A stretch of 64,000 nucleotides of DNA from an uncultured Collinsella sp. (GTDB lineage Bacteria; Actinomycetota; Coriobacteriia; Coriobacteriales; Coriobacteriaceae). Both the position numbers and the translations under genes were made by a program. The stretch spans positions 107,362 through 171,361 of the forward strand of contig UQIE01000002.1 in the NCBI GenBank assembly GCA_900541065.1. Reading direction: 5' to 3'. The notes below the pieces were generated by a model. That model had not been told where the DNA came from. It saw only the letters and a list, made by a program, of their open reading frames with translations, and ran no database searches. Below are positions 52,207 through 60,683 of the stretch, one piece after another (position 1 is the first letter of the stretch; each line of letters opens with the position of its first letter).

Positions 52207-55206
52207 ATGAGCGACATCATGAGGCCGATCCCGTTTTCGCAGCTGATGAACTGGATCATCGAGGAGCACAAGACCCAGGGCGCCGTCTTTGGCGTGCGCA
52301 AGATGGTCACGACCAACCAGAAGGGCGCGCTTCCCATTTTTGACGAGCGCATCGAGACTCCGTTTGGCCCGGCCGCCGGTCCCAATACGCAGCTGGCCCA
52401 GAACATCGTGGCATCCTACGTGGCCGGCTCCCGCTTCTTTGAGCTCAAGACCGTTCAGGTTATGGATGGCGAGGAGCTCTCCAAGTGTGTGAACAAACCC
52501 TGCATTGTGGCGCAGGACGAGTGCTACAACTGCGAGTGGTCGACCGAGCTCGAGGTTCCGCAGGCCTTTGCCGAGTACGTGAAGGCATGGTTCGCCTGCC
52601 ACCTGATTGCCCGCGAGTACGGTCTGGGCAGCCCGGACGGCTTTGTCTTCAACATGTCCGTGGGTTATGACCTGGAAGGCATCAAGAGCCCCAAGGTCGA
52701 CGCCTACATCGAGGGCATGAAAGACGCCAGCGGCTCCGAGGTTTGGAACGAGTGCCGCGCATGGGCGCTCGCTAACCTGGACAAGTTTGAGCATGTCGAT
52801 GCCGCGTTTGTCGAGTCCATCCCGGCACGCGTCTCCAACTCCATCACCGAGTCTACCCTGCACGGCTGCCCGCCCGCCGAGATCGAGCGCATCGCGACCT
52901 ATCTGATCACCGAGAAGGGCCTCAACACCTACATCAAGTGCAACCCCACGCTGCTGGGCTATGAGTTTGCCCGCCAGCGCCTCAACGAGCTGGGCTTTGA
53001 CTACATCGTCTTCGACGATACGCACTTCCGCGAGGACCTGCAATGGGCCGACGCCGTGCCTATGTTCGAGCGCCTGATTGCCCTGTGCGCTGAGCGCGGC
53101 CTGGAGTTTGGCGTCAAGCTGACCAACACGTTCCCCGTCGACGTGACGAGGAACGAGCTGCCCTCCACCGAGATGTACATGTCGGGCCGTTCGCTGTTCT
53201 CGCTGACCATCGAGGCCGCCCGTCGCATTACCGAGCAGTTCGATGGCAAGCTGCGCATCAGCTACTCCGGCGGTGCCACGGTCTACAACATCCGCGCCCT
53301 GTACGATGCCGGCATTTGGCCCGTCACCCTGGCGACCGACGTGCTCAAGCCTGGTGGCTACGAGCGCTTTAGCCAGATGGCCGGCGAGTTTACCGACCTG
53401 GATGGCAAGCCGTTCGCGGGCGTCTCTCTCGAGGCTGTGACTGCGATCCAGACCGACTCACTCACCAACCCGCTCTACAAGAAGCCGCTGCGCCCGCTGC
53501 CCGACCGCAAGGTCGCCGGCAAGAGCCCGCTTTCCGACTGCTTTACCACGCCGTGCCGCACGAGCTGCCCCATCCAGCAGGATATTCCCGCCTACCTGGC
53601 GGCCGTTGACGAGGGCCGCTACGAGGACGCACTCAACATCATCATCGAGCGCAACGCCCTGCCGTTCATTACCGGCACCATCTGCCCGCATCCCTGCGGC
53701 CGTGCCTGCGAGCGTGCGTTCTACGAGCCCGAGGGCGCCCAGATTCGCGCCAGCAAGCTCAAGGCCGCCCGCGAGGCCATGACCGCCGTGCTGCCCAAGC
53801 TGCGCGCCCAGGCCATCGCCAACGACGGCGAGCGCAACGTTGCCGTTATCGGCGGCGGTCCGGCCGGTCTGGCGACGGCGTTCTTCCTGACTCGTGCCGG
53901 CGTGCCCGTCACCATCTTTGAGGCCCGCGATTCGCTCGGCGGCGTGGTCCGTCACGTCATTCCTGAGTTCCGCATTGCGAGCGACGATATCTCCCACGAT
54001 GCCGAGCTCTGCCTGGCCTTTGGCGCCAAGGTGCAGCTCAACGCCCGCGTGGAGTCCATCGACGATCTCAAGGCCCAGGGCTTTACCGACGTGGTCGTGG
54101 CCACCGGTGCCTGGATGCCTGGCTCTGCAGGCCTGGGCGAGGGTGCCGAGCTTGACGTGCTGGAGTTCCTCGAGGCCGCCAAGAAGGGCGAGAAGCTCGA
54201 GCTGGGCGAGGACGTCGTAGTCATTGGCGCCGGCAACACCGCCATGGACGCGGCCCGCGTGGCTAAGCGCCTGGCTGGTGTGAAGAACGTGCGCCTGGTG
54301 TATCGCCGCACCAAGAAGCAGATGCCCGCCGACGAGGAGGAGCTCGATCTTGCTCTTGCCGACGGCGTTGAGTTCTGCGAGTTGCTGGCGCCTAAGGCGC
54401 TCAACGGCGCTGTGCTGACCTGCGATGTTATGGAGCTTGGCGAGCCGGATGCAAGCGGCCGTCGTAGCCCCGTCGCTACGGGCGAGACCGTCGAGCTTCC
54501 CGCCACCACGGTGATCTGCGCCGTGGGCGAGGGCATCGATGCCAGCCTGTACGATGCCGCGGGCGTTGAGCACGACCGTCGCGGCCGCCTTGCCGCCACC
54601 TCCACCGGCGTCGAGGGCGTCTGGGCTGCGGGCGACTGCCGCCGCGGTCCTGCCACCGTGGTCGAGGCCATCGCCGACGCCGCCGAGGTCGCCCGTGCCA
54701 TCGCCGGCGTGGACTTTAACAAGTACGCCGACTGCAACGAGCAGGCCGGCCGCGAGGACACCTGCTACGAGCGCAAGGGGTCGCTGTGCCGCGACAAGCG
54801 CAACTGCACCAAGACCCGCTGCCTGGGCTGCGGCTCGGTGTGCGAGGTCTGCTGCGACGTGTGCCCCAACCGCGCCAACGTGGCAATTAAGGTGCCGGGC
54901 CTGGCCAAGCATCAGGTCGTCCATGTCGACGGCATGTGCAACGAGTGCGGTAACTGTGCCGTGTTCTGCCCCTATCAGGAGGGTCGTCCCTACAAGGACA
55001 AGCTCACCCTGTTCTGGAGCGAGGAGGACATGGAGAACTCCGAGAACGAGGGCTTCCTGGCCGTGGGCGAGGACCACTTTAAGGTCCGCGTCGCCGGCAC
55101 GGTCCGCACCGTCTCGGTCGATGCCGTCAACACCGGTCTTCCCGAGGCCGTCCGCCTGACCATCAGGGCTGTGCGCGACAACTATTCGTACCTTCTTAAG
55201 AAATAG
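52207..55206 (+). CDS. ygfK: YgfK-like iron-sulfur flavoprotein (putative selenate reductase subunit)
   Basis: A 999-residue multidomain oxidoreductase. ATG 52207 (MSDIMRPIPFSQLMNWIIEE) follows GAGAGGAG. Residues 1-430 form a dihydroorotate-dehydrogenase-like barrel; about 450-510 is a GltD-type iron-sulfur segment (CRTSCPIQQDIPAYL, CPHPCGRACERAF); 543-830 is an FAD/NAD(P) module with GGGPAGLA and GAGNTAMDAAR; cysteine clusters near residues 872 and 910 bind 4Fe-4S centres. It likely passes electrons between NAD(P)H, flavin and the molybdenum hydroxylase. The 148 bp before it hold only GGCGACC/GGTCGCC and AGCGCT hairpins. Confidence 0.9.
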   Translation: MSDIMRPIPFSQLMNWIIEEHKTQGAVFGVRKMVTTNQKGALPIFDERIETPFGPAAGPNTQLAQNIVASYVAGSRFFELKTVQVMDGEELSKCVNKPCIVAQDECYNCEWSTELEVPQAFAEYVKAWFACHLIAREYGLGSPDGFVFNMSVGYDLEGIKSPKVDAYIEGMKDASGSEVWNECRAWALANLDKFEHVDAAFVESIPARVSNSITESTLHGCPPAEIERIATYLITEKGLNTYIKCNPTLLGYEFARQRLNELGFDYIVFDDTHFREDLQWADAVPMFERLIALCAERGLEFGVKLTNTFPVDVTRNELPSTEMYMSGRSLFSLTIEAARRITEQFDGKLRISYSGGATVYNIRALYDAGIWPVTLATDVLKPGGYERFSQMAGEFTDLDGKPFAGVSLEAVTAIQTDSLTNPLYKKPLRPLPDRKVAGKSPLSDCFTTPCRTSCPIQQDIPAYLAAVDEGRYEDALNIIIERNALPFITGTICPHPCGRACERAFYEPEGAQIRASKLKAAREAMTAVLPKLRAQAIANDGERNVAVIGGGPAGLATAFFLTRAGVPVTIFEARDSLGGVVRHVIPEFRIASDDISHDAELCLAFGAKVQLNARVESIDDLKAQGFTDVVVATGAWMPGSAGLGEGAELDVLEFLEAAKKGEKLELGEDVVVIGAGNTAMDAARVAKRLAGVKNVRLVYRRTKKQMPADEEELDLALADGVEFCELLAPKALNGAVLTCDVMELGEPDASGRRSPVATGETVELPATTVICAVGEGIDASLYDAAGVEHDRRGRLAATSTGVEGVWAAGDCRRGPATVVEAIADAAEVARAIAGVDFNKYADCNEQAGREDTCYERKGSLCRDKRNCTKTRCLGCGSVCEVCCDVCPNRANVAIKVPGLAKHQVVHVDGMCNECGNCAVFCPYQEGRPYKDKLTLFWSEEDMENSENEGFLAVGEDHFKVRVAGTVRTVSVDAVNTGLPEAVRLTIRAVRDNYSYLLKK

Positions 55207-55217
55207 GCGAGTCTCTT

Positions 55218-55697
55218 ATGGCCAAATCCATTCAACATAACGTGGCCTACGTTGCCTGCGGAAGCGGTTGCGCCTCCGCAGGCGGCGACGCCCACTGCAG
55301 CGAAGGCTGCATTGGCTGTGGCGCCTGCGTCACGGCCTGCCCCCACGGCGCCATTGCGCTGGTCGATGGCATCGCCCGCGTGGACCGCTCAAAGTGCACG
55401 GGCTGTGGCCTGTGCGGCATGGCGTGCCCGCAGCGCGTGATTGCCTTCGTTCCCGGCTACCAGAACATCCTAGTGCGCTGCAACAACACCGATAAGGGCG
55501 CCATTGCTCGCAAGATCTGCGACACGAGCTGCATCGGTTGCGGCATGTGCGCTAAAAAGTGCCCTGCCGGCGCTATCCGCATCGAGGACAACTGCGCCCA
55601 TATCGACGGCGCGGACTGCCTGTCGTGCGGCATGTGCGCCGTCGTCTGCCCGCATGGCGCCATCCACGACCGCACCGGCATCGCCGCCGGCGTGTAG
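55218..55697 (+). CDS. Polyferredoxin with four 4Fe-4S motifs
   Basis: A 159-residue iron-sulfur protein with four CxxCxxCxxxC motifs: CIGCGACVTACP, CTGCGLCGMACP, CIGCGMCAKKCP and CLSCGMCAVVCP, so probably four clusters. The cysteine layout resembles RnfB-type ferredoxin domains. It starts 12 bp after ygfK and ends 13 bp before the hydroxylase gene, so it likely links their electron flow. Confidence 0.9.
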   Translation: MAKSIQHNVAYVACGSGCASAGGDAHCSEGCIGCGACVTACPHGAIALVDGIARVDRSKCTGCGLCGMACPQRVIAFVPGYQNILVRCNNTDKGAIARKICDTSCIGCGMCAKKCPAGAIRIEDNCAHIDGADCLSCGMCAVVCPHGAIHDRTGIAAGV

Positions 55698-55709
55698 AAG
55701 GGAATCACC

Positions 55710-58487
55710 ATGGCACAGGAATTCACTTTTACCGTTAACGGCGTGGAGCGCACGACGACGCAGAACAAGCCGTTGCTGCGCTACCTACGCGACGACCTGC
55801 ACATTCACTCCGCCAAGGACGGCTGCTCCGAGGGCGCGTGCGGTACCTGCACCATCCACGTGGACGGTGCGGCCGTCAAGGCGTGCGTACTGACCACCGC
55901 GCTTGCCGCCGGCCGCAACATCGTGACCGTCGAGGGCCTGCCCCAGGACGTGCGCGAGGCCTTTGTGTACGCCTTTGGCGCCGTGGGCGCCGTGCAGTGC
56001 GGCTTTTGCATCCCCGGCATGGTCATGGCGGGCGCAGCGCTCATCGCCGAGGACCCCGAGCCCACCGAGGAACAGATCAAGTACGCCATTCGCGGTAACG
56101 TCTGCCGCTGCACCGGCTACAAAAAGATTATCGAGGGCATCTCGCTGGCCGCTGCGGTGCTCCGCGGCGAAAAGCAGATCGACGAGGACCTGGAGCGCGG
56201 CGATGACTACGGCGTGGGCAAGCGCGCCTTCCGTGTCGACGTGCGCAAGAAGGTGCTCGGTGAGGGCAAGTATCCCGACGACATCGACGAGCTCGATCAG
56301 CCGGGCCTGACCTACGCCAGCGCCGTGCGCTCCAAGTATCCGCGCGCCCGCGTGCTCTCCATCGACACCTCCAAGGCCGAGGCCCTGCCCGGTGTGGTGG
56401 GCATCCTGCGCGCCGAGGACGTGCCGGTCAACCAGGTCGGCCACCTTATCCAGGACTGGGACGTCATGATCGCTCAGGGCGATATCACCCGTTGCGTGGG
56501 CGATGCCATCGTGCTGGTGGTCGCCGAGGACGAGGCGACGCTCGAGAAGGCCAAGAAGCTCGTAAAGATTGACTGCGAGCCGCTGGAGCCCGTGCGCAAC
56601 ATTGTCGAGGCCAGGGCCGCCGACGCCCCGCGTCTGCACGACAGCTTCTTTGCCTTTGGCAACACGGTGGAGCTCAAGGACAACGTGTGCCAGAGCCGTC
56701 ATGTGACGCGCGGCGACGCCGCCAAGGCGCTGGCCGAAAGCGCATTCACCGTGACGCAGCGCTTTACCACGCCCTTTACCGAGCATGCCTTCTTGGAGCC
56801 CGAGTGCGCCGTCGCCTTCCCGTACAAGAACGGCGTCAAGGTGCAGTCGACCGACCAGGGTGCCTACGATACGCGCAAAGAGTGCGCCCACATGTTTGGC
56901 TGGGACAACGAGCCCGAGCGTGTGGTTGTAGAGACCATGCTCGTGGGTGGCGGCTTTGGCGGCAAGGAGGACGTGTCCATTCAGCATCTGGCCGCGCTCG
57001 CCGCCTATAAGTTCCAGCGTCCTGTGAAGTGCAAGCTCACGCGTGCCGAGTCACTCGCGTTCCATCCCAAGCGCCATGCCATGGACGGTACCTTTACACT
57101 GGGTTGCGACGCCGAGGGCAACTTTACCGGTCTGGATTGCGAGATCAACTTTGATACCGGCGCCTACGCGTCGCTGTGCGGCCCGGTGCTCGAGCGCGCC
57201 TGCACGCATGCCGTCGGCCCCTACAAGTACCAGAACACCGACATTCGCGGTTTTGGCTACTACACCAACAACCCGCCCGCCGGCGCGTACCGCGGCTTTG
57301 GCGTTTGCCAGTCCGAGTTTGCGCTCGAGAGTCTGATCGACTTGCTGGCAGAGAAGGTCGGCCTGGATCCGTGGGAGATCCGCTACCGTAACGCCATCGA
57401 GCCGGGCGAGGTTTTGCCCAACGGCCAGATTGCCGACTGCTCCACGGCGCTTAAGGAGACACTGCTCGAGGTCAAGGATGCCTACTACGCGCATCCCGGC
57501 CACGCCGGCATTGCCTGCGCTATGAAGAACGCTGGCGTGGGCGTTGGCCTGCCCGACGCCGGCCGCTGCAAGATTCGCGTCGAGAACGGCGTGGCCGTGG
57601 TCTATGCCGCCACGTCCGACATCGGCCAGGGCTGCAACACCGTCTTTTTGCAGGACGTTGCCGAGGCCTGCGGTCTGCCGCTTCGCTGCATTGCCAACGG
57701 CGAGTGCTCCACCGAGAACGCTCCCGACTCCGGCACCACGTCTGGCTCGCGTCAGACGGTCGTGACCGGCGAGGCCGTGCGCGGTGCCGCCTTCCTGCTG
57801 CGTGATGCCATGCTTGACATCGAGGCCGGCAAGTCTGCGCCCGCCGCTCCCGTGAATGCACATGGCGACGGCGTCAAGATCGAGTACGACGACGGTCGCG
57901 CCTATCAGCTGCACACGCAGGAGCTCGTCGCTGGTCAGGGTATGCATCCTCAGGATCCCGCGGCCGCCATCAAGGCACTCGAGGGATGCGAGTTTGGCTA
58001 CGTGTACTTGGAGCCGACCGACAAGCTGGGTGCGGATGTTCCCAACCCCAAGAGCCACATCTGCTACGGCTTTGCCACGCATGTGGTCATTTTGGACGAT
58101 GACGGCCGCGTGAGCGAGGTCTATGCTGCGCACGATTCCGGCAAGGTGGTCAACCCCATCTCCATCCAGGGTCAGATCGAAGGCGGCGTGCTCATGGGTA
58201 TGGGCTATGCGCTTACCGAGGACTGGCCGCTCAAGGACTGCGTGCCCCAGGCAAGGTACGGCACGCTCGGGTTGTTCCGCGCGCCCGAGATTCCGGATAT
58301 CCACGCCATCTACGTGGAGAAGGACGAACTGCTGCCCGTGGCATACGGCGGCAAGGGCATCGGCGAGATCGCAACGATCCCCACGGCGCCCGCCGTGCAG
58401 AACGCCTATCGCGCATTCGACGGCAAGCTGCGTCCGGATCTGCCCATGGTGGATACGCCCTACAGCCGCGCCCGTCGCCGCGGGTAG
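55710..58487 (+). CDS. xdhD: XdhD-type molybdenum hydroxylase (selenium-dependent xanthine dehydrogenase group)
   Basis: A 925-residue fusion of the 2Fe-2S subunit and the molybdopterin subunit of xanthine dehydrogenase-like enzymes. The first cluster uses Cys39, 44, 47 and 59 (CSEGACGTC); the second Cys97, 100, 132 and 134 (CGFC, CRCTGY). The large part has GGGFGGKED, AYRGFG and the catalytic Glu886 in GGKGIGEIAT. No FAD (XdhB/YgfM) domain or gene is present, so electrons probably leave through the polyferredoxin and YgfK. Selenium dependence is known for the family but cannot be read here. Confidence 0.9.
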   Translation: MAQEFTFTVNGVERTTTQNKPLLRYLRDDLHIHSAKDGCSEGACGTCTIHVDGAAVKACVLTTALAAGRNIVTVEGLPQDVREAFVYAFGAVGAVQCGFCIPGMVMAGAALIAEDPEPTEEQIKYAIRGNVCRCTGYKKIIEGISLAAAVLRGEKQIDEDLERGDDYGVGKRAFRVDVRKKVLGEGKYPDDIDELDQPGLTYASAVRSKYPRARVLSIDTSKAEALPGVVGILRAEDVPVNQVGHLIQDWDVMIAQGDITRCVGDAIVLVVAEDEATLEKAKKLVKIDCEPLEPVRNIVEARAADAPRLHDSFFAFGNTVELKDNVCQSRHVTRGDAAKALAESAFTVTQRFTTPFTEHAFLEPECAVAFPYKNGVKVQSTDQGAYDTRKECAHMFGWDNEPERVVVETMLVGGGFGGKEDVSIQHLAALAAYKFQRPVKCKLTRAESLAFHPKRHAMDGTFTLGCDAEGNFTGLDCEINFDTGAYASLCGPVLERACTHAVGPYKYQNTDIRGFGYYTNNPPAGAYRGFGVCQSEFALESLIDLLAEKVGLDPWEIRYRNAIEPGEVLPNGQIADCSTALKETLLEVKDAYYAHPGHAGIACAMKNAGVGVGLPDAGRCKIRVENGVAVVYAATSDIGQGCNTVFLQDVAEACGLPLRCIANGECSTENAPDSGTTSGSRQTVVTGEAVRGAAFLLRDAMLDIEAGKSAPAAPVNAHGDGVKIEYDDGRAYQLHTQELVAGQGMHPQDPAAAIKALEGCEFGYVYLEPTDKLGADVPNPKSHICYGFATHVVILDDDGRVSEVYAAHDSGKVVNPISIQGQIEGGVLMGMGYALTEDWPLKDCVPQARYGTLGLFRAPEIPDIHAIYVEKDELLPVAYGGKGIGEIATIPTAPAVQNAYRAFDGKLRPDLPMVDTPYSRARRRG

Positions 58488-58557
58488 GGTAGAGCGTGGA
58501 CGGCCATTGTTGACGGGCCGTTCGCGCTCAACATCAACTACATACGCTGCGCCTTTG

Positions 58558-58591
58558 GCCCCCGGCTCCATCGCGAGCCGGGGCCTTTTGT
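58558..58591 (+). terminator. Intrinsic terminator of the purine cluster
   Basis: GGCCCCCGGCTC pairs with GAGCCGGGGCC around CATCGC, followed by TTTTGTTT. Confidence 0.9.
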
Positions 58592-58610
58592 TTGGAGCGC
58601 CTCCGCATGC

Positions 58611-59080
58611 GGAAACTGTGTCCCGGATTTGGCGCTCAGAATGGGATGCGTTTTCCCTTTGGACCCCTCGGCAGAAATTACATCCCAGAATTGGCACTCA
58701 GAACGGGATGTGCTTTCCTTTTTGGGCCCTCGGCGGAAACTACGTCCCGGAATCCAGTCCCGTCCCGGAGTGGGATGCGCTTTCCGGATCGGCCCTCAAC
58801 CGGAAGCTGTGTCCCGGAATCGTGCCTCAGAATGGGACGCGTTTTCCGCTGGCCGGCCGTTTGGAAAGTGCATCCCAGTTTGAGCGTTTATTCCGGGATG
58901 CGGTTTCCGCTGAAGGACTCAACCGGAAAGCGCATCCCGTTCCGAGGCTAGATTCCGGGACACGCTTTCCGCTAGGCCCGCCATCCGGAAAGTGCGTCCC
59001 GTTTGAGCGTCCAGGCTGGGACGCGCTTTCCGTTGGCGTGGCCGTTGGGAAAACGCGGCCCAGATAGGGGGGATGCGATT
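58611..59080. repeat. Hairpin array B: seven 46-bp units plus a partial unit
   Basis: Units start at 58611, 58673, 58735, 58802, 58863, 58925 and 58987, and a degenerate eighth at 59048. Steps are 61-62 bp except one of 67, where unit 3 is 5 bp longer. Each unit runs GGAAA...CCC to GGG...TTTCC as an imperfect palindrome; linkers of 15-16 bp often contain GGCCCTCAACC or a variant. Arm bases vary between units while pairing, including wobble pairs, is largely kept. Confidence 0.9.
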
Positions 59081-59104
59081 CGGCGATGCTTGGCCTAGCA
59101 GTTC

Positions 59105-60103
59105 CTACAGCTCCACCTCGTTGAGCCATGTCGGCAGCACGGTCTGCCTGATGCCTGCCGTCTGCAGCTTTTTGGCGAGCATTCCTGCCGAGCGGACCTC
59201 GTTCATGTTAAAGCGCAGCAGAGGGTGGCCGTAGAGCGATAGGTGCGCCTCGCGCTGTCGTTCGGCAACGAGCGCCTCGGCGGTGGTGCGTCCGGCCAGC
59301 ATGGTCTGGTCGGTATATTTGATGAGCCCGTCGAGCTCGCCCAGCGTGAGTTCCCGCGCCTGGCGCTCCCAGGCAAAGTCCGTTCGTATGGGCTTGGCCG
59401 AATCGAAGGGGTCCGTCAACTCGTATTGAAGCCAGTCGGGCGCAAAGCCCGTCTCGATCATGACGGCTCGGGCGACCGATTCCCCGCCGCTCTCGGCGCG
59501 GGCGTCGGCATATCGAAGCGTTGTGAGGGCGGTGCGAATCGCGCGACCATTGCGGGCAGTCGCTCGTTGCTCAACGGCCTCCATCAGCTGTTCCGGCGCA
59601 AGGCCGAGCTTTGAGATCGCCGAATCGGCAATGGGCATGCCGTCGGCAAAACCAGTTTGCAGCAGGCAATCTGTGGCCGTTTGGATGGGCGGCGTTACCG
59701 ATATGCCGGCTCTGCGTATTGCTCCGGCCGGCTCAATCTGGTGTCGCTGAATATGTGCGCCCGGACGAGCCGACGGCTTTGTCGAGCTGCAAACATGCAC
59801 GACATTCAGATGTCGCCACGAGACCTCGAGCCCCAGCAGGCAAGCTGCCGAAAACGAGCAGAACGTCCAATCGGGGTGGATGATCGCAAGGGCGCGAATA
59901 ATCTCGCAATGACGCTGCGCCCGGTTGAGCTAATCCCAGCGCATTTTGCGCGCGAACAAACCCGGCATGGGGGAGACGACCGCGCTGCCGATGCGCCGAA
60001 GGAGCGCTTTTCGGATCGCCGCGCTCGGGGGAATCAGACAGCGCTCCTCTTGTTCGGCTTGGTTCAACAGCTGGTCGATGAGTTGGTCATTGCAATGGGT
60101 CAT
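59105..60103 (-). pseudogene. DUF559/AbiEi-like protein gene interrupted by an amber codon
   Basis: Read leftward from ATG 60103, the frame is open for 332 codons apart from a single TAG at 59930-59932 (codon 58). The protein resumes in the same frame with no shift (GLFARKMRWD, stop, LNRAQRHCEIIRA). The N-terminal part resembles the AbiEi antitoxin-type winged helix proteins; the C-terminal part (GELDGLIKYTDQ, ERQREAHLSLYGHPLLRF) resembles DUF559/Vsr-like nuclease folds, with Lys of the usual EK motif replaced. One base change (TCG to TAG) would explain the break. Hairpin arrays flank it on both sides. Confidence 0.7.
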
Positions 60104-60389
60104 GAGCTACCGCCTTCTTTTGGGTAGCAAAAACGTACCAGCTGGAACTTGCCGCTCAGCTGACCAAAATCTAACCATGCAGGTAGATGACCTGCTTTTG
60201 GCGACATATTTCTTGTTTGAATCGGTGGGCGGTAATCGGCGACCGTGAACGGTAGCTGGATATGAAGTCTTGGTAAGTATCGGGACGTGTACTTTTCCGA
60301 AAAAGAGCAATCTATCTGCTGTTTTGTGTTTCTGGACCGCATATTTGAAGGCATGTGATAAGGGCGGCGGATCGTTGCATTGTATCTGC

Positions 60390-60558
60390 GGAAACTGTGT
60401 CCCGGAATTGCCACTCGGAATGGGACGTGCTTTCCGGATCAGCCCTCAAGCGGAAACTGTGTCCCGGAATCAGCCTCGGGGTGGGACGCACTTTCCGGAT
60501 GGCATGTTTGGCGGAAACTACGGCCCAGTTTTTGGCTCCAGAACGGGATACATTTTCC
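60390..60558. repeat. Hairpin array C: three 46-bp units
   Basis: Units at 60390-60435, 60452-60496 and 60513-60558 follow the same GGAAA...TTTCC plan and 61-62 bp step as arrays A and B. The interval 60104-60389 before it contains no gene; a small GCAGGT/ACCTGC hairpin with TTTT lies at about 60178-60198. Confidence 0.88.
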
Positions 60559-60613
60559 GGAACGGTCCACGTGCGGCGGTGTATCGCCCCTTTTCGTGCG
60601 CCGCTTGTCGAAT

Positions 60614-60667
60614 TACGTTATAGCTAGCTATATTATAGGAAGGTATAATATAGCTAGCTATAACGTA
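60614..60667. repeat. 24-bp perfect inverted repeat before the ATPase gene
   Basis: Arm 60614-60637 is the exact reverse complement of 60644-60667, with a 6-base centre GGAAGG. Each arm holds TAGCTAGCTA. TATAAT (60644-60649) in the right arm could be a -10 box. The repeat ends one base before the ribosome site AAGGAAGG of the ATPase gene, so it is well placed as an operator or translational hairpin. Confidence 0.85.
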
Positions 60668-60683
60668 AAGGAAGGATGGCCCT

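Noticed and set aside
53458..55077. A 539-codon minus-strand frame opposite ygfK
   Set aside because: Shadow of ygfK; composition is Leu/Ala/Gly/His-rich with no domain or start signal.
57051..58697. A 548-codon minus-strand frame opposite xdhD
   Set aside because: Shadow of xdhD that runs on into the hairpin array; no ribosome site or domain.
58123..59067. Plus-strand frame running from xdhD through hairpin array B
   Set aside because: It is out of frame with xdhD and translates the palindromic array; the repeating peptide pieces reflect the DNA repeat only.
58611..59080. CRISPR array
   Set aside because: The repeated part is a palindrome whose sequence drifts from unit to unit, while the linkers are similar to one another. 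CRISPR has the opposite pattern, and no cas gene is present.
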